Below, one piece after another: positions 15,235 to 23,856 of a DNA stretch of 40,871 nucleotides. Position 1 is the first letter of the stretch. Every line of letters starts with the position of its first letter. This DNA is from an uncultured Spirochaetaceae bacterium (lineage in GTDB: Bacteria; Spirochaetota; Spirochaetia; Treponematales; Treponemataceae), in the NCBI GenBank assembly GCA_902803415.1, contig CADCQA010000161.1, positions 1 through 40,871 of the forward strand, in the 5' to 3' direction. Under the pieces are notes generated by a model. It was not told the origin of the DNA and searched no databases. It saw only the letters and a list, made by a program, of their open reading frames with translations. The translations under genes and the position numbers were made by a program.

Positions 15235-17718
15235 ATGGAAAAAACTATGTGTGCAAAAAAGCCTTTCTTCCTCGCCCTCCTGCTGGTTCTTGCTGTATCC
15301 CTGCAGCTTCCCGCCCAAAGCTCTGACTGGTATTATAACAAACCCATCAGCACCGTGACGTTTAAGGGACTCAAGAACATAAAGCGTTCTGACGTCGAGG
15401 CTGTCACCAACCGCTTTATCGGCAAGAATTTTACGGACGAGGTGTTTGCTGACCTTCTGAACAGGGTTTTTGCACTCAATTTTTTCGAAGACGTGGAACC
15501 GGTGGCATTGCCGGGGGACACTGACTATAAATCGGTAAAAATCGAACTGACGGTCGTTGAACTACCTGTCGTTACAAGGGTCCGCTATGACGGCCGCGCC
15601 AAGATGCGCCTGTCCGAGCTGAAGGACGTGACGTCTTCAAAGGAAAAGACCGTCTATGATGAATCCAAGCGCCTGGCTGACGAGCGCAAAATCCTTGAGC
15701 TGTACCGCAGCCAGGGCTTTACCGAGGCAACCGTTTCCTCTACCGCGCGGCGGACAAAGGACGGCTTTGAGATTGTGTTCCGCATTTCCGAGGGGCGGAA
15801 ATCCATCGTGCGGGATATTTCCTTTTCCGGCAACACGATTGTCTCCGACCGCACCCTTAAGGGAAAGCTGAACCTTAAGCAGAACAGCCTTATTTCGAAA
15901 GGTTATTATCAGGAAGCGACGGTTGAACAGGACAAAGCTGCCATCCTGCTTTATTACCAGGATCACGGCTACATAGACGCGCGTATTGTCAATGTTGAGA
16001 TTGAATCTGATTATAATGCTAAAAAAGAACGGCAGGAAATGCTGATTCACTACAACATTGAGGAAGGGTCGATGTATACCTTTGCAGGTATTTCGTATGA
16101 AGGCTGCAAGATATTCACCCCGGAAGAGCTTGTCGCGCTCACCAAGATGCGGGTTGGCGATGTCTTCAGCCTTACCAAGCTGCAGGAAGGCTACTCTGCT
16201 GCCCAGAGCAAGTACTACGACAACGGTTACATCAATGCCCGGTTCGGTGCCCAGTCCCTGAAGGACACGGAAAACAAGACCTTCGGTTACCACGTGTACG
16301 TCGTGGAGGGACGCCGCAGCCATATCGAGAACATCATCATCAAGGGGAATGACCGCACCAAGGATGAAGTGATACTTCGCGAAATTCCCTTTGAGTCCGG
16401 CGATATTTTCTCCAACGCGAAGATAATGAATGCATACCGCAACCTGCTGAACCTCCGCTACTTCTCGCAGGTCGTACCGGAACCCAAGCCCGGTTCCGAG
16501 GAAGGCCTTGAAGACATCGTGTTCAATGTGGTGGAGCAGGGGACCCGCAGCGTGCAGGTCGGTATGACATTCTCCGGCCTTTCCTCTACGAACGAGTTCC
16601 CGATAGCCCTGGAAGGCGCGCTGACTGACTCGAACATCGGCGGTACGGGGCGTTCCCTTTCCGTGTCGGCAAAGGCGTCTACAACTTCGCAGTCTGCATC
16701 GCTCGGCTACGGACAGAACTGGACGTTCGGCATGCCCATATCCAACCGTACTTCGCTGAGCTATTCTCATTCCTCTCTGTCTACAGTACGCAATGTCCTG
16801 CTGCCTGACGGTACGCTCGACAACTATTCGTTCTACATGCCTTATGATGAGCATAAGCTGACTTTCTCGGATTACCTTACACGCCGCTGGACGCCGGATT
16901 TTGCCGTGGTGTCTGTAACCGGCGGTTTTTCTACGAGCTTTGTTACCGCACTGTATGATGATACCATCTATACACCGGCTGATGCCGGCATTGCGGACTA
17001 CCACGACGGCTGGAACACAAAGAACAGCCTGACTGCTGCCATTTCCATGGACGGCCGCGACAATTACTATGACCCCACCAAGGGTTGGTTTGTAAGCCAG
17101 TCATTCTCATGGTTCGGCCTGATTCCTCAGGGAACTTTCAGCTTCCTGCCGGCTAAATTCGGTGAAACCGAGTTCTTCCTGCGCTCCGTCTCCACGGCGG
17201 AACAGTATTTCTCGCTGTTCAGTATTCCTGTTACGGACACTTACGACCTCAAGTTCATACTCCGTCTGGAATCTGACTTGAGCATGCAGTTCCCCTTCTT
17301 CAACTCAACAATCCAGAATTCCAGTCTGCTGTATATTGACGGCGTGTTCCACGGACGCGGCTGGAAAATATCCGGCGCCAAGATGGGAAACGGAAACCTT
17401 GTCTTCAACAACACGGTGGAACTGCGGGTTCCCGTTGTGCCGAACATTCTTGCTATAGATACATTCTTTGATGCTTCCATGGTTAAGTGGGAGGTTACGA
17501 GCGGCTTCAACGACTTCTTCAATCCCGAAGACTGGTATTTCAGCTACGGACCGGGCTTGAGCCTGCTGGTGCAGCAGTTCCCCCTCAGGCTCTTCCTTGT
17601 AAGTAATTTCAAGATTGAGAACGGTATTCCGTCGCTCAAGGATGCATCGGGTAAGGATTTGAACAACTGGCTTTCCACCTGGCATTTCGTTGTGTCGGTG
17701 TCCAGCCCGAACCGCTAA
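15235..17718 (+). CDS. bamA: Outer-membrane assembly factor BamA (Omp85)
   Basis: An 827-residue Omp85 protein that inserts beta-barrels into the outer membrane. It has a signal peptide (LALLLVLAVSLQLPAQ), five POTRA-like modules (about 33-430; e.g. ISTVTFKGLKNI, VRDISFSGNTIV, YTFAGISYEGC, IENIIIKGNDRT) and a C-terminal barrel (about 440-827). The loop-6 motif VRGF/Y is represented by GRGW (707-710), keeping Arg708. The protein ends WHFVVSVSSPNR, so the last strand is not capped by a terminal aromatic residue. The start may be ATG 15235 or ATG 15247; neither has a strong ribosome site, implying coupling to tamB. It matches T. pallidum TP0326 in context. Confidence 0.96.
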   Translation: MEKTMCAKKPFFLALLLVLAVSLQLPAQSSDWYYNKPISTVTFKGLKNIKRSDVEAVTNRFIGKNFTDEVFADLLNRVFALNFFEDVEPVALPGDTDYKSVKIELTVVELPVVTRVRYDGRAKMRLSELKDVTSSKEKTVYDESKRLADERKILELYRSQGFTEATVSSTARRTKDGFEIVFRISEGRKSIVRDISFSGNTIVSDRTLKGKLNLKQNSLISKGYYQEATVEQDKAAILLYYQDHGYIDARIVNVEIESDYNAKKERQEMLIHYNIEEGSMYTFAGISYEGCKIFTPEELVALTKMRVGDVFSLTKLQEGYSAAQSKYYDNGYINARFGAQSLKDTENKTFGYHVYVVEGRRSHIENIIIKGNDRTKDEVILREIPFESGDIFSNAKIMNAYRNLLNLRYFSQVVPEPKPGSEEGLEDIVFNVVEQGTRSVQVGMTFSGLSSTNEFPIALEGALTDSNIGGTGRSLSVSAKASTTSQSASLGYGQNWTFGMPISNRTSLSYSHSSLSTVRNVLLPDGTLDNYSFYMPYDEHKLTFSDYLTRRWTPDFAVVSVTGGFSTSFVTALYDDTIYTPADAGIADYHDGWNTKNSLTAAISMDGRDNYYDPTKGWFVSQSFSWFGLIPQGTFSFLPAKFGETEFFLRSVSTAEQYFSLFSIPVTDTYDLKFILRLESDLSMQFPFFNSTIQNSSLLYIDGVFHGRGWKISGAKMGNGNLVFNNTVELRVPVVPNILAIDTFFDASMVKWEVTSGFNDFFNPEDWYFSYGPGLSLLVQQFPLRLFLVSNFKIENGIPSLKDASGKDLNNWLSTWHFVVSVSSPNR

Positions 17719-17755
17719 GCTGGGGCTTTGCTCAGTTTGATTGCATGAAAATTGC

Positions 17756-17778
17756 CGGGAAAACCGTCGGCTTTCCCG
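17756..17778 (+). other. Hairpin between bamA and skp
   Basis: CGGGAAA (17756-17762) pairs with TTTCCCG (17772-17778) around 9 nt. No T tract follows. A TATACT (17785-17790) downstream could be a -10, but no -35 accompanies it. It is probably an operon-internal processing or attenuation structure. Confidence 0.35.
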
Positions 17779-17813
17779 CAGGTCTATACTTTGGTAAACG
17801 TAGGAGTGGTGCT

Positions 17814-18338
17814 ATGTATATGAAAAAAATCGCTGCCGTATGGGCTGGTCTTCTGTTTGCATGCTGCATGCAGCTGGGGGCGCAGCAGATTACGAAATTT
17901 GCCGTTGTGGATACGGCCCGCGTTTATCAGGCTCATTTCAGGAATTCCTCGCCGGTGCGCAATTACGAGAACAAAAAGCTGGAATTCCAGAACGAGATAA
18001 ATACTCTGACGCAGGAATTGCAGACACTGCACGAGCAGAAGCTTGAATTCCAGCGGAACGGGGATGATTCTTCTGCCGAGCGGATTCAGGCGGAAATAAC
18101 AAAGAAGACTTCCTATCTGTCGGAATATACCAGTGCGAAGAATGCAGAGCTTGAATCCTTGAAGAATTCCCTGCAGAATAATGACGCGTTCTACAAGAAA
18201 CTGTATGCGACGCTGGAACGCGTGGCGGAAACCGGCGGTTATAGTCTGGTGCTCAGCCTGCAGCAGGCGAATGCCGTGCTCTGGTACAGTCCTTCCGTCG
18301 ACATCACGGATGAAGTGATTTCCCAGCTGGGACTGTAG
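17814..18338 (+). CDS. skp: Skp/OmpH-family periplasmic chaperone
   Basis: A 174-residue periplasmic chaperone that holds unfolded outer-membrane proteins for BamA. It has a signal peptide (KIAAVWAGLLFACCMQLGAQ), then FAVVDTARVYQAHF, the typical N-terminal strand. A long charged coiled coil follows (about 50-125, e.g. LEFQNEINTLTQELQTLHEQ), then a C-terminal strand region (GGYSLVLSLQQANAVLWYS). The ATG at 17814 has AGGAG 7 nt upstream; the ATG two codons later is less well spaced. It lies between bamA and mutS, as in T. pallidum. Confidence 0.92.
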   Translation: MYMKKIAAVWAGLLFACCMQLGAQQITKFAVVDTARVYQAHFRNSSPVRNYENKKLEFQNEINTLTQELQTLHEQKLEFQRNGDDSSAERIQAEITKKTSYLSEYTSAKNAELESLKNSLQNNDAFYKKLYATLERVAETGGYSLVLSLQQANAVLWYSPSVDITDEVISQLGL

Positions 18339-18350
18339 GCGCCGCCCCAG

Positions 18351-21014
18351 ATGAGCGATGATACGCCTGTTTTTGTCCAGTACCAGAAGCTGAAAGACGC
18401 GCACCCCGGCACGGTGCTTTTTTTCCACCTCGGTGACTTCTATGAGATGTTTGGCACGGATGCTGTTGAAGTTTCCAGACTGCTGAACCTGACGCTTACG
18501 CACCGCGGCGACCGTCCGATGTGCGGGATTCCGCACCATGCGGCAAAAGTGTACATTGCCCGTCTGCTCCGTGCCGGGAAGCGTATTGCCCTTGCTGAGC
18601 AGGTAGGGGAGATTGCCTCCCACGGCAAGGGACTCACCGAGCGCAAGGTGATGGAAATCATTACGCCGGGCACGGCGCTGGAAAGCGAATACCTTGAGGG
18701 CGGTGCAAACAATTTCCTTGCTTCATGCTGCGTGCTGCACGGGCAGGTTGCCTTTGCCTACATCGACGTAACGACCGGGGAATTCCGGGCTACTCATTTT
18801 CCGCAGGATAGCTTTGCCGAAAATTTCTCCAAAGAGCTGGGGCGCTGCCTGCCCCGTGAGCTGCTGCTTCCGCAGGGAATGCAGGACAATGCGGCTGCGC
18901 GGCAGGTACTTGCTTCTTTCCCGTCACTGTCAGTGTCCTTTTACCCTGACTGGAACTTTCAGCTGGATGTGGGCTACGAGCGGCTGACAAAGCAGTTTTC
19001 TACCGCAAACCTGAATTCTTTTTCCCTGACACGCGAATCGCCGGAACTTGCACCGGCCGGTTTCCTTCTGGATTACCTTGCCAAGACGACGAATGCGGCA
19101 TCGCCCCATGTGAGCGGCATTTCGGTCTACCAGGACTGCCAGTACGTCATCTTGGATGAATCTTCGCGCAAGAATCTTGAGATTACCGAAAATCTCCGGG
19201 ACGGCACTGTGGAATTTTCCCTGCTGGGCTGCCTGAACTGTACCCGCACGGCAATGGGAATCCGCATGCTGCGGGAATGGCTGGTCTTCCCCCTGACGGA
19301 TGTTTCGCTCATCCGCAGCAGGCAGGAGCACGTGGGGCTGTTTGCTGCCGACCGGGCGCTGCTGAAAAGTGTTCGCGCCAGCCTTGACGGTATCCTCGAT
19401 ATAGAACGGCTTGCCGGCCGCATCGCCATGGACAGGGCGCATGCAAAGGATCTGAAGGCGCTGCAGCACAGCCTGATGCTTTGGCTTGATGCGCAGGAAC
19501 AGCTTTCGCGCATGAGTTTTGCAGCGACTGACGGGGAACCTGCCCGCCGCATTGTCGAACTTGTGGATAAAGCCATCCTCGACGATCCTTCTACTGTCCT
19601 GAGCGAAGGCGGCATCATCAAGTCGCGCTGGTCGAAGGAACTTGACCATTGGCGGGATGTGCACGACAACTTCAACAAGGTGCTGGAGGAATATGCCGAG
19701 GAGGAGCGGCAGCATACCGGCATACAGAATCTGCGCATCCGGAAAAACGGCAACATGGGTTATTATATCGAGATAACCAAGGGAAAACTGTCGCAGGTTC
19801 CTGCCCATTTCATCATGCGCCGGGCGCTTGTGAATGCGGAACGCTTTACTACGCAGAAACTGCAGGAACTGGAGCAGAGCCTGAATGAGTCCGGCTCCCG
19901 GATTCTGGAGCTTGAACACGATCTGTTCCTTGAAGTCCGTGCTACACTCAAGCAGTATGTGCCTTACCTGAAACAGGCCGCTGCGGAAATCGCCTATGCG
20001 GATGTGACTTCCTCCCTTGCGCAGGTGGCGCTGACGCATGGCTGGGTGCGCCCGGAGGTCGACGACGGCATGGAATTTGACGTGCAGGGCGGCCGGCATC
20101 CCGTGGTTGAGCAGCATCTGCCCAGCGGTGAATTCGTGCCGAATGATCTTTTACTCTGTGCTTCTGACGGCGGCTCCGGCTGTTCCCGTGCCTCTGGTAG
20201 CGAAAGTGCCGCTTCATCCTTTGCACTGATTACCGGCCCGAATATGGCGGGCAAGAGCACCTTCCTCCGGCAGAATGCGCTTATCTCCCTGCTTGCCCAG
20301 ACCGGCAGCTTTGTTCCCTGCTCATCAGCGCACCTTGGCATTGTAGACCGCATCTTCTGCCGTGTGGGTGCAAGCGACAACCTTGCGCGGGGCGAGTCTA
20401 CCTTCCTTGTGGAAATGACGGAGACTGCGCGGATACTGCGTTCTGCCACGGCACGCTCGCTGGTCATCATGGACGAGGTGGGGCGGGGCACCAGCACGGA
20501 GGACGGACTTTCCATTGCATGGGCGGTGAGCGAGCACCTGCTGAATACTATCCGCTGCAAAACGCTCTTTGCAACCCACTACCATGAGCTGACCCGCCTG
20601 GAACATCCCTGTCTGAAGAAACTCTGCATGGCGGTGAACGACAGCGGCAGGGACATCGTCTTCCTGCGCAAAGTGATGGAAGGTTCCAGCGAAAACAGCT
20701 ACGGTATCCACGTGGCGCGGCTTGCCGGTATTCCGCCGGTGGTCATACAGCGGGCGGAATCGATTCTGGCACGCATTCAGCAGGAAGCATCTGATCGTCC
20801 GATTGTGCCGGAATCTGCTCCCACCGTGCCGGAAAGCGGGGCGCAGCCGTCTTCTTCGGTACAGCCCGCCCGCGGGGAATCCCTGACCGGGGCGCTGTTC
20901 AGTGAGGAAGAGATGGTGCTTGATGAAATCCTTTCCTGCCGCCCGGACGAAATGACCCCGATTGCTGCGCTGCAGGCCGTCATGCGCTGGCAGCAGCGGC
21001 TTTCCGGCCGTTGA
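18351..21014 (+). CDS. mutS: DNA mismatch repair ATPase MutS
   Basis: An 887-residue MutS1 protein that recognises mismatches as a dimer. It shows the mismatch-wedge motif FYEMF (Phe30, Glu32), connector and lever domains, Walker A GPNMAGKST (629-637), VIMDEVGRGTSTEDG (Walker B) and ATHYHEL, followed by a C-terminal HTH/dimer region. Oddity: a Ser/Gly/Ala-rich insertion of about 20 residues (near 602-622, around SDGGSGCSRASGSES) sits just before the ATPase core strand. A second low-complexity linker lies near 820-845. It starts 12 nt after skp; only a weak ribosome site is visible, so it is probably co-transcribed. Confidence 0.97.
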   Translation: MSDDTPVFVQYQKLKDAHPGTVLFFHLGDFYEMFGTDAVEVSRLLNLTLTHRGDRPMCGIPHHAAKVYIARLLRAGKRIALAEQVGEIASHGKGLTERKVMEIITPGTALESEYLEGGANNFLASCCVLHGQVAFAYIDVTTGEFRATHFPQDSFAENFSKELGRCLPRELLLPQGMQDNAAARQVLASFPSLSVSFYPDWNFQLDVGYERLTKQFSTANLNSFSLTRESPELAPAGFLLDYLAKTTNAASPHVSGISVYQDCQYVILDESSRKNLEITENLRDGTVEFSLLGCLNCTRTAMGIRMLREWLVFPLTDVSLIRSRQEHVGLFAADRALLKSVRASLDGILDIERLAGRIAMDRAHAKDLKALQHSLMLWLDAQEQLSRMSFAATDGEPARRIVELVDKAILDDPSTVLSEGGIIKSRWSKELDHWRDVHDNFNKVLEEYAEEERQHTGIQNLRIRKNGNMGYYIEITKGKLSQVPAHFIMRRALVNAERFTTQKLQELEQSLNESGSRILELEHDLFLEVRATLKQYVPYLKQAAAEIAYADVTSSLAQVALTHGWVRPEVDDGMEFDVQGGRHPVVEQHLPSGEFVPNDLLLCASDGGSGCSRASGSESAASSFALITGPNMAGKSTFLRQNALISLLAQTGSFVPCSSAHLGIVDRIFCRVGASDNLARGESTFLVEMTETARILRSATARSLVIMDEVGRGTSTEDGLSIAWAVSEHLLNTIRCKTLFATHYHELTRLEHPCLKKLCMAVNDSGRDIVFLRKVMEGSSENSYGIHVARLAGIPPVVIQRAESILARIQQEASDRPIVPESAPTVPESGAQPSSSVQPARGESLTGALFSEEEMVLDEILSCRPDEMTPIAALQAVMRWQQRLSGR

Positions 21015-21043
21015 GCTGAGCGGTAAGCTGAAACTTCCGGGCT

Positions 21044-21071
21044 GCGGTTCTGTGCAAATTCCGCTTTTTTT
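21044..21071 (+). terminator. Possible weak terminator after mutS
   Basis: A short GCGG/CCGC stem (21044-21047 with 21061-21064) is followed directly by seven T residues (21065-21071). The four-pair stem is weak. Confidence 0.35.
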
Positions 21072-21128
21072 CTGAAAATTTTTCCGAAAACTATGCAAAA
21101 AATGTATTTTCTCGCGTAGATAAAGGGT

Positions 21129-21914
21129 ATGGGAATCTCCTTGATGTTCACCAGGCCCCTGTTCCTTGCAAAGGAGCGGGTAAAACAGGTCGCCGGGACG
21201 CTGTGCTCGGCTGCATTTACGGACATGCACTGCATCTGCTGCGGCGCGCCCTGCAGGGAAATGCCGGTCTGCCCTTCCTGCGTGTCGCACCATCTGCGGA
21301 CCTTTGCCCCGCCGGGCCGGGGGCGCTGTTCAGTCTGCGGCAGACCGCTGCTGGGCGAGCGGGGAACCTGCACTTCCTGCCGTTCCGCGCCGGTGCTCCG
21401 CAGTACGGACAGCGTTTTTCCCCTGCATACGTACCGCCTGTGGAAGAAGGAACTCCTGCATGCATGGAAGATGGGGCGGGACCGCCGGCTTTCGCCTCTC
21501 TTTGCTGACATGATTGCGGATGCCCTGGCCCTGCTGCCGGCCGGGAAACTTCCTGTTGTACCGGTCCCGCCCCGTCCGGGCAAGCTGTTCCGGGAAGGCT
21601 GGGATCAGATAGAAGACCTGTGTACGTTTCTTTCATTCCGCTACGGCTACCGGGTGCTCCGGCTTTTGCGCCGCCGCAGTACAGAGCAGCAGAAGCGCAA
21701 GAACCGTGCCGAGCGGCTGGACGGGTGCGGTATTCCCCCGTACGGGCCCTCACCGCTGCTGCTGCGGCTCAGTGCAGGCGGGAAGGTGCCGGAAGAACTT
21801 GTGCTGCTGGATGATGTGATTACCACCGGGGCAACGGCGGAATGCTGTGCGTCGGTGCTCAGGCGCTGCGGTGTAAGAAAAGTTCACGTAGTTTCGCTTT
21901 TTATAGTAGACTAA
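21129..21914 (+). CDS. ComF-family phosphoribosyltransferase-like protein
   Basis: A 261-residue ComF-type protein. The N-terminal third has paired zinc-binding cysteines (CICCGAPC, VCPSC, CSVCGRP, CTSC), the double zinc ribbon usual for the family. The C-terminal half carries the PRPP-binding loop LVLLDDVITTGATAE and QQKRKNRAERL. ComF proteins help single-stranded DNA handling during natural transformation in competent bacteria; in other lineages the role is unclear. The start is uncertain: ATG 21129 has AAAGGG only 1 nt away, and ATG 21144 is an alternative. No other competence genes are in the window. Confidence 0.88.
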   Translation: MGISLMFTRPLFLAKERVKQVAGTLCSAAFTDMHCICCGAPCREMPVCPSCVSHHLRTFAPPGRGRCSVCGRPLLGERGTCTSCRSAPVLRSTDSVFPLHTYRLWKKELLHAWKMGRDRRLSPLFADMIADALALLPAGKLPVVPVPPRPGKLFREGWDQIEDLCTFLSFRYGYRVLRLLRRRSTEQQKRKNRAERLDGCGIPPYGPSPLLLRLSAGGKVPEELVLLDDVITTGATAECCASVLRRCGVRKVHVVSLFIVD

Positions 21915-22203
21915 GAGGCTTTCATGTTGTAAAATATATGATGGAGATAGTTGCAAAAGGCTGTTGCTTTTGCAAATGCTGTTCAAAAGCCTCATTCCGT
22001 TGCGGTTTTTGGGGTGGATTTGGGAGCAGCTGCAAGATTCGTCTGACTTTTGCAGCCGCCTCACTGATACGGCAGCCTTGGAATCCCTTGTTATGGTGTT
22101 CCTGCGCTTGCTCCGAAATTCTTGGGATGAACTCGGCTGAAGAGTCTGTCTGCGTCTGCTCCAGATTTTACCGCCAGTCCAGCTTTCCAAAGGAGAAAAT
22201 TGC
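21915..22203 (+). other. Structured 290-bp non-coding region upstream of cheW
   Basis: No credible gene lies here. It contains nested inverted repeats: GAGGCTTT (21915-21922) with AAAGCCTC (21986-21993) enclosing TTGCAAAAG (21951-21959) with CTTTTGCAA (21967-21975). A third pair is GCTGCAA (22029-22035) with TTGCAGC (22050-22056). A TATGAT (21937-21942) could be a -10 but lacks a -35. The region probably forms the 5' leader of cheW or holds a small RNA; no known riboswitch family is recognised. Confidence 0.5.
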
Positions 22204-22695
22204 ATGGCAGAAGAGAATACACAGTTGCAGCTTGTCACCTTCCAGCTTGGAAAGGAGCTGTACGGTGTTGATATCATGGATGTGAAGGAAATCGTAAAAG
22301 TCCAGGCCGTCCGCCCGATTCCGAATGCCCCCTATTATGTGGAGGGTATCATCAATCTTCGCGGCGAGATTATTCCCATCATCAACCTTCACAAGCGTTT
22401 TCATATCCAGACGCTGGTTTCTACCACGGAGGAAGACGAGGACACCGAGGATGAGGGCGGGTTTATTATCCTTGATATCGAAGGAAACAAAATCGGCATT
22501 ATTATTGACCGTGTTGCCCGCGTTATCGGTGTGTCTACCGGTGAAATCAAGCCGCCGCCGCAGATGCTCAACGGCATCGGCACGGAGTACATCCAGGGTG
22601 TCGTCCGCCAGGAATCTTCCTATTTGATTATTCTTGATATCCGCAAGATATTCAATGCCGGAGAATTGCAGAAGATTATCTCTCCCGCAGGCTGA
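22204..22695 (+). CDS. cheW: Chemotaxis coupling protein CheW
   Basis: A 163-residue CheW-type SH3-like scaffold that links chemoreceptors to the kinase CheA. Diagnostic segments: LQLVTFQLGKELYGVDIMDVKEIV, IPNAPYYVEGIINLRGEIIPIINL, GIIIDRV and PPPQMLNGIGTEYIQGV. An acidic loop (TTEEDEDTEDEGG, about 76-88) is inserted in the middle hairpin. AAAGGAG stands upstream of the ATG at good spacing. No cheA or receptor gene is adjacent, so this may be a second CheW copy; I recall a cheW copy outside the main che operon in T. pallidum too. It is followed at 24 nt by the DegT-like gene. Confidence 0.96.
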   Translation: MAEENTQLQLVTFQLGKELYGVDIMDVKEIVKVQAVRPIPNAPYYVEGIINLRGEIIPIINLHKRFHIQTLVSTTEEDEDTEDEGGFIILDIEGNKIGIIIDRVARVIGVSTGEIKPPPQMLNGIGTEYIQGVVRQESSYLIILDIRKIFNAGELQKIISPAG

Positions 22696-22719
22696 CGGAA
22701 AAGGGCTTTCGATTAAAAA

Positions 22720-23856
22720 ATGATACATACATACAGCTCCACAATCAGGCGCAGGGAAATGGAAGCCGTCCTTACTTGTATGGTGGATGAGCAGCTGGGG
22801 CCCGGCGAGATGGCGCAGCGTCTCATCCAGACGGTGAAGGAAATGACCGGCTGTGACGGCGGTGTTGCCCTGCGCAGCCCGTCCCTTGCCCTTGAATATG
22901 CACTTGCGGCGCTTGCCCTCCCGAAGGAAAGTACCGTCATGATAAGTGCGCTTGCTCCCGCCTGGCAGCTGCTTACGCTGGAAAAACTCGGCTACAAGCC
23001 GCTTGTCCTTGATGTGTGTGAAGAAAACGGCCTCATTGCTCCCGCCGCCGCCGAAGAAGGCGTCAAGGCGGGCGGACGGCTGCTTGTGCTCAGCGAAACC
23101 ATGGGTGTGCTGCCCGATATCCAGCAGTTCCTTGCGCTTGGAATTCCCATCATTGAGGATGTATCCCATTCCGCCCTCTCATTTTATCCGCCAGAGGAGG
23201 GCAGTGCCGCGGAACAGCCGGTTTCCGCAGCGCCTTCCGCCCCGGCAGCAGATGCTTCCTCTCAGGGGGAAGACGGCGCCGCTGCGGCTGATGTTCCCCA
23301 CGGAAAGCGCGCAGGCATGTACGGTGTCTACACGATTTTTGGCATGGAAGACCGCGATATTGTGACTTCCGGCGGCGGTGCAGTCCTTTTTGCTCCCTCC
23401 CGGCGGGAATGGATTGTCCTGAAAAAGCTTGCGGACGAGGCGCCGTCCACGGATCTTATGCCGGACATGAATGCGTCCCTTGCCCTTGTGGAACTGAAGG
23501 AGTTTTCACGCAACGAACGTTCCCGCCGTGACCTGTTTTCCCTGTATTCGCGGGCAATCATGGCGGGGCGGCACAAGACCTTTGTCCGTGCGGGCGATGA
23601 CGGTTCCACCGTGTATTCGTTTCCGCTGGTGCTGAATTCAGGCTTTAAGGATGTAAAGGCCTATGCGCTCCGGAAAGGCGTGGAAGTCCGCCAGGCCTAC
23701 GAGAATTCCGTCATTGCGTTCCGGCAGGAACAGCTTGCTTCTTCCTGCATCTGCGCGAATTCGCTGCTTTTGCGCTGTGCGCTGTTCCCCCTGTATCCCC
23801 GGCTCGGGCAGAAAGATGCTGCCCGCATTGTAAAGGTGCTCTCTTCACTGCCATGA
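22720..23856 (+). CDS. DegT/DnrJ/EryC1-like protein lacking the PLP lysine
   Basis: A 378-residue protein whose N-terminus (STIRRREMEAVLTCMVDEQLGPGE), Asp147 region (IPIIEDVSHSALSFYP) and glycine loop (VTSGGGAVLF, from 215) follow sugar aminotransferases of the DegT family. The position of the Schiff-base Lys (family pattern ATKxxTTGEGG) reads MEDRDIVTSGGG, placing Arg212 where Lys should be. It should therefore not transaminate. An Ala/Pro/Ser-rich linker of some 34 residues (160-193) interrupts the domain. The ATG at 22720 fits the family N-terminus. It overlaps nadK by 4 nt (ATGA) and follows cheW. A binding or regulatory role is possible; function unknown. Confidence 0.75.
   Translation: MIHTYSSTIRRREMEAVLTCMVDEQLGPGEMAQRLIQTVKEMTGCDGGVALRSPSLALEYALAALALPKESTVMISALAPAWQLLTLEKLGYKPLVLDVCEENGLIAPAAAEEGVKAGGRLLVLSETMGVLPDIQQFLALGIPIIEDVSHSALSFYPPEEGSAAEQPVSAAPSAPAADASSQGEDGAAAADVPHGKRAGMYGVYTIFGMEDRDIVTSGGGAVLFAPSRREWIVLKKLADEAPSTDLMPDMNASLALVELKEFSRNERSRRDLFSLYSRAIMAGRHKTFVRAGDDGSTVYSFPLVLNSGFKDVKAYALRKGVEVRQAYENSVIAFRQEQLASSCICANSLLLRCALFPLYPRLGQKDAARIVKVLSSLP

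Noticed and set aside
15637-17004. Long open frame (455 codons) on the minus strand inside bamA
   Set aside because: It lies wholly antisense to an unmistakable bamA, has no ribosome site, and its protein is rich in His/Arg/Val with no recognisable domain, as expected from an antisense frame of GC-biased coding DNA.
18930-20117. Long open frame (395 codons) on the minus strand inside mutS
   Set aside because: Antisense shadow of conserved mutS sequence; no start signal and no domain.
22168-23169. 333-codon minus-strand frame across cheW and the DegT-like gene
   Set aside because: It crosses two supported plus-strand genes and their junction and has no family resemblance.
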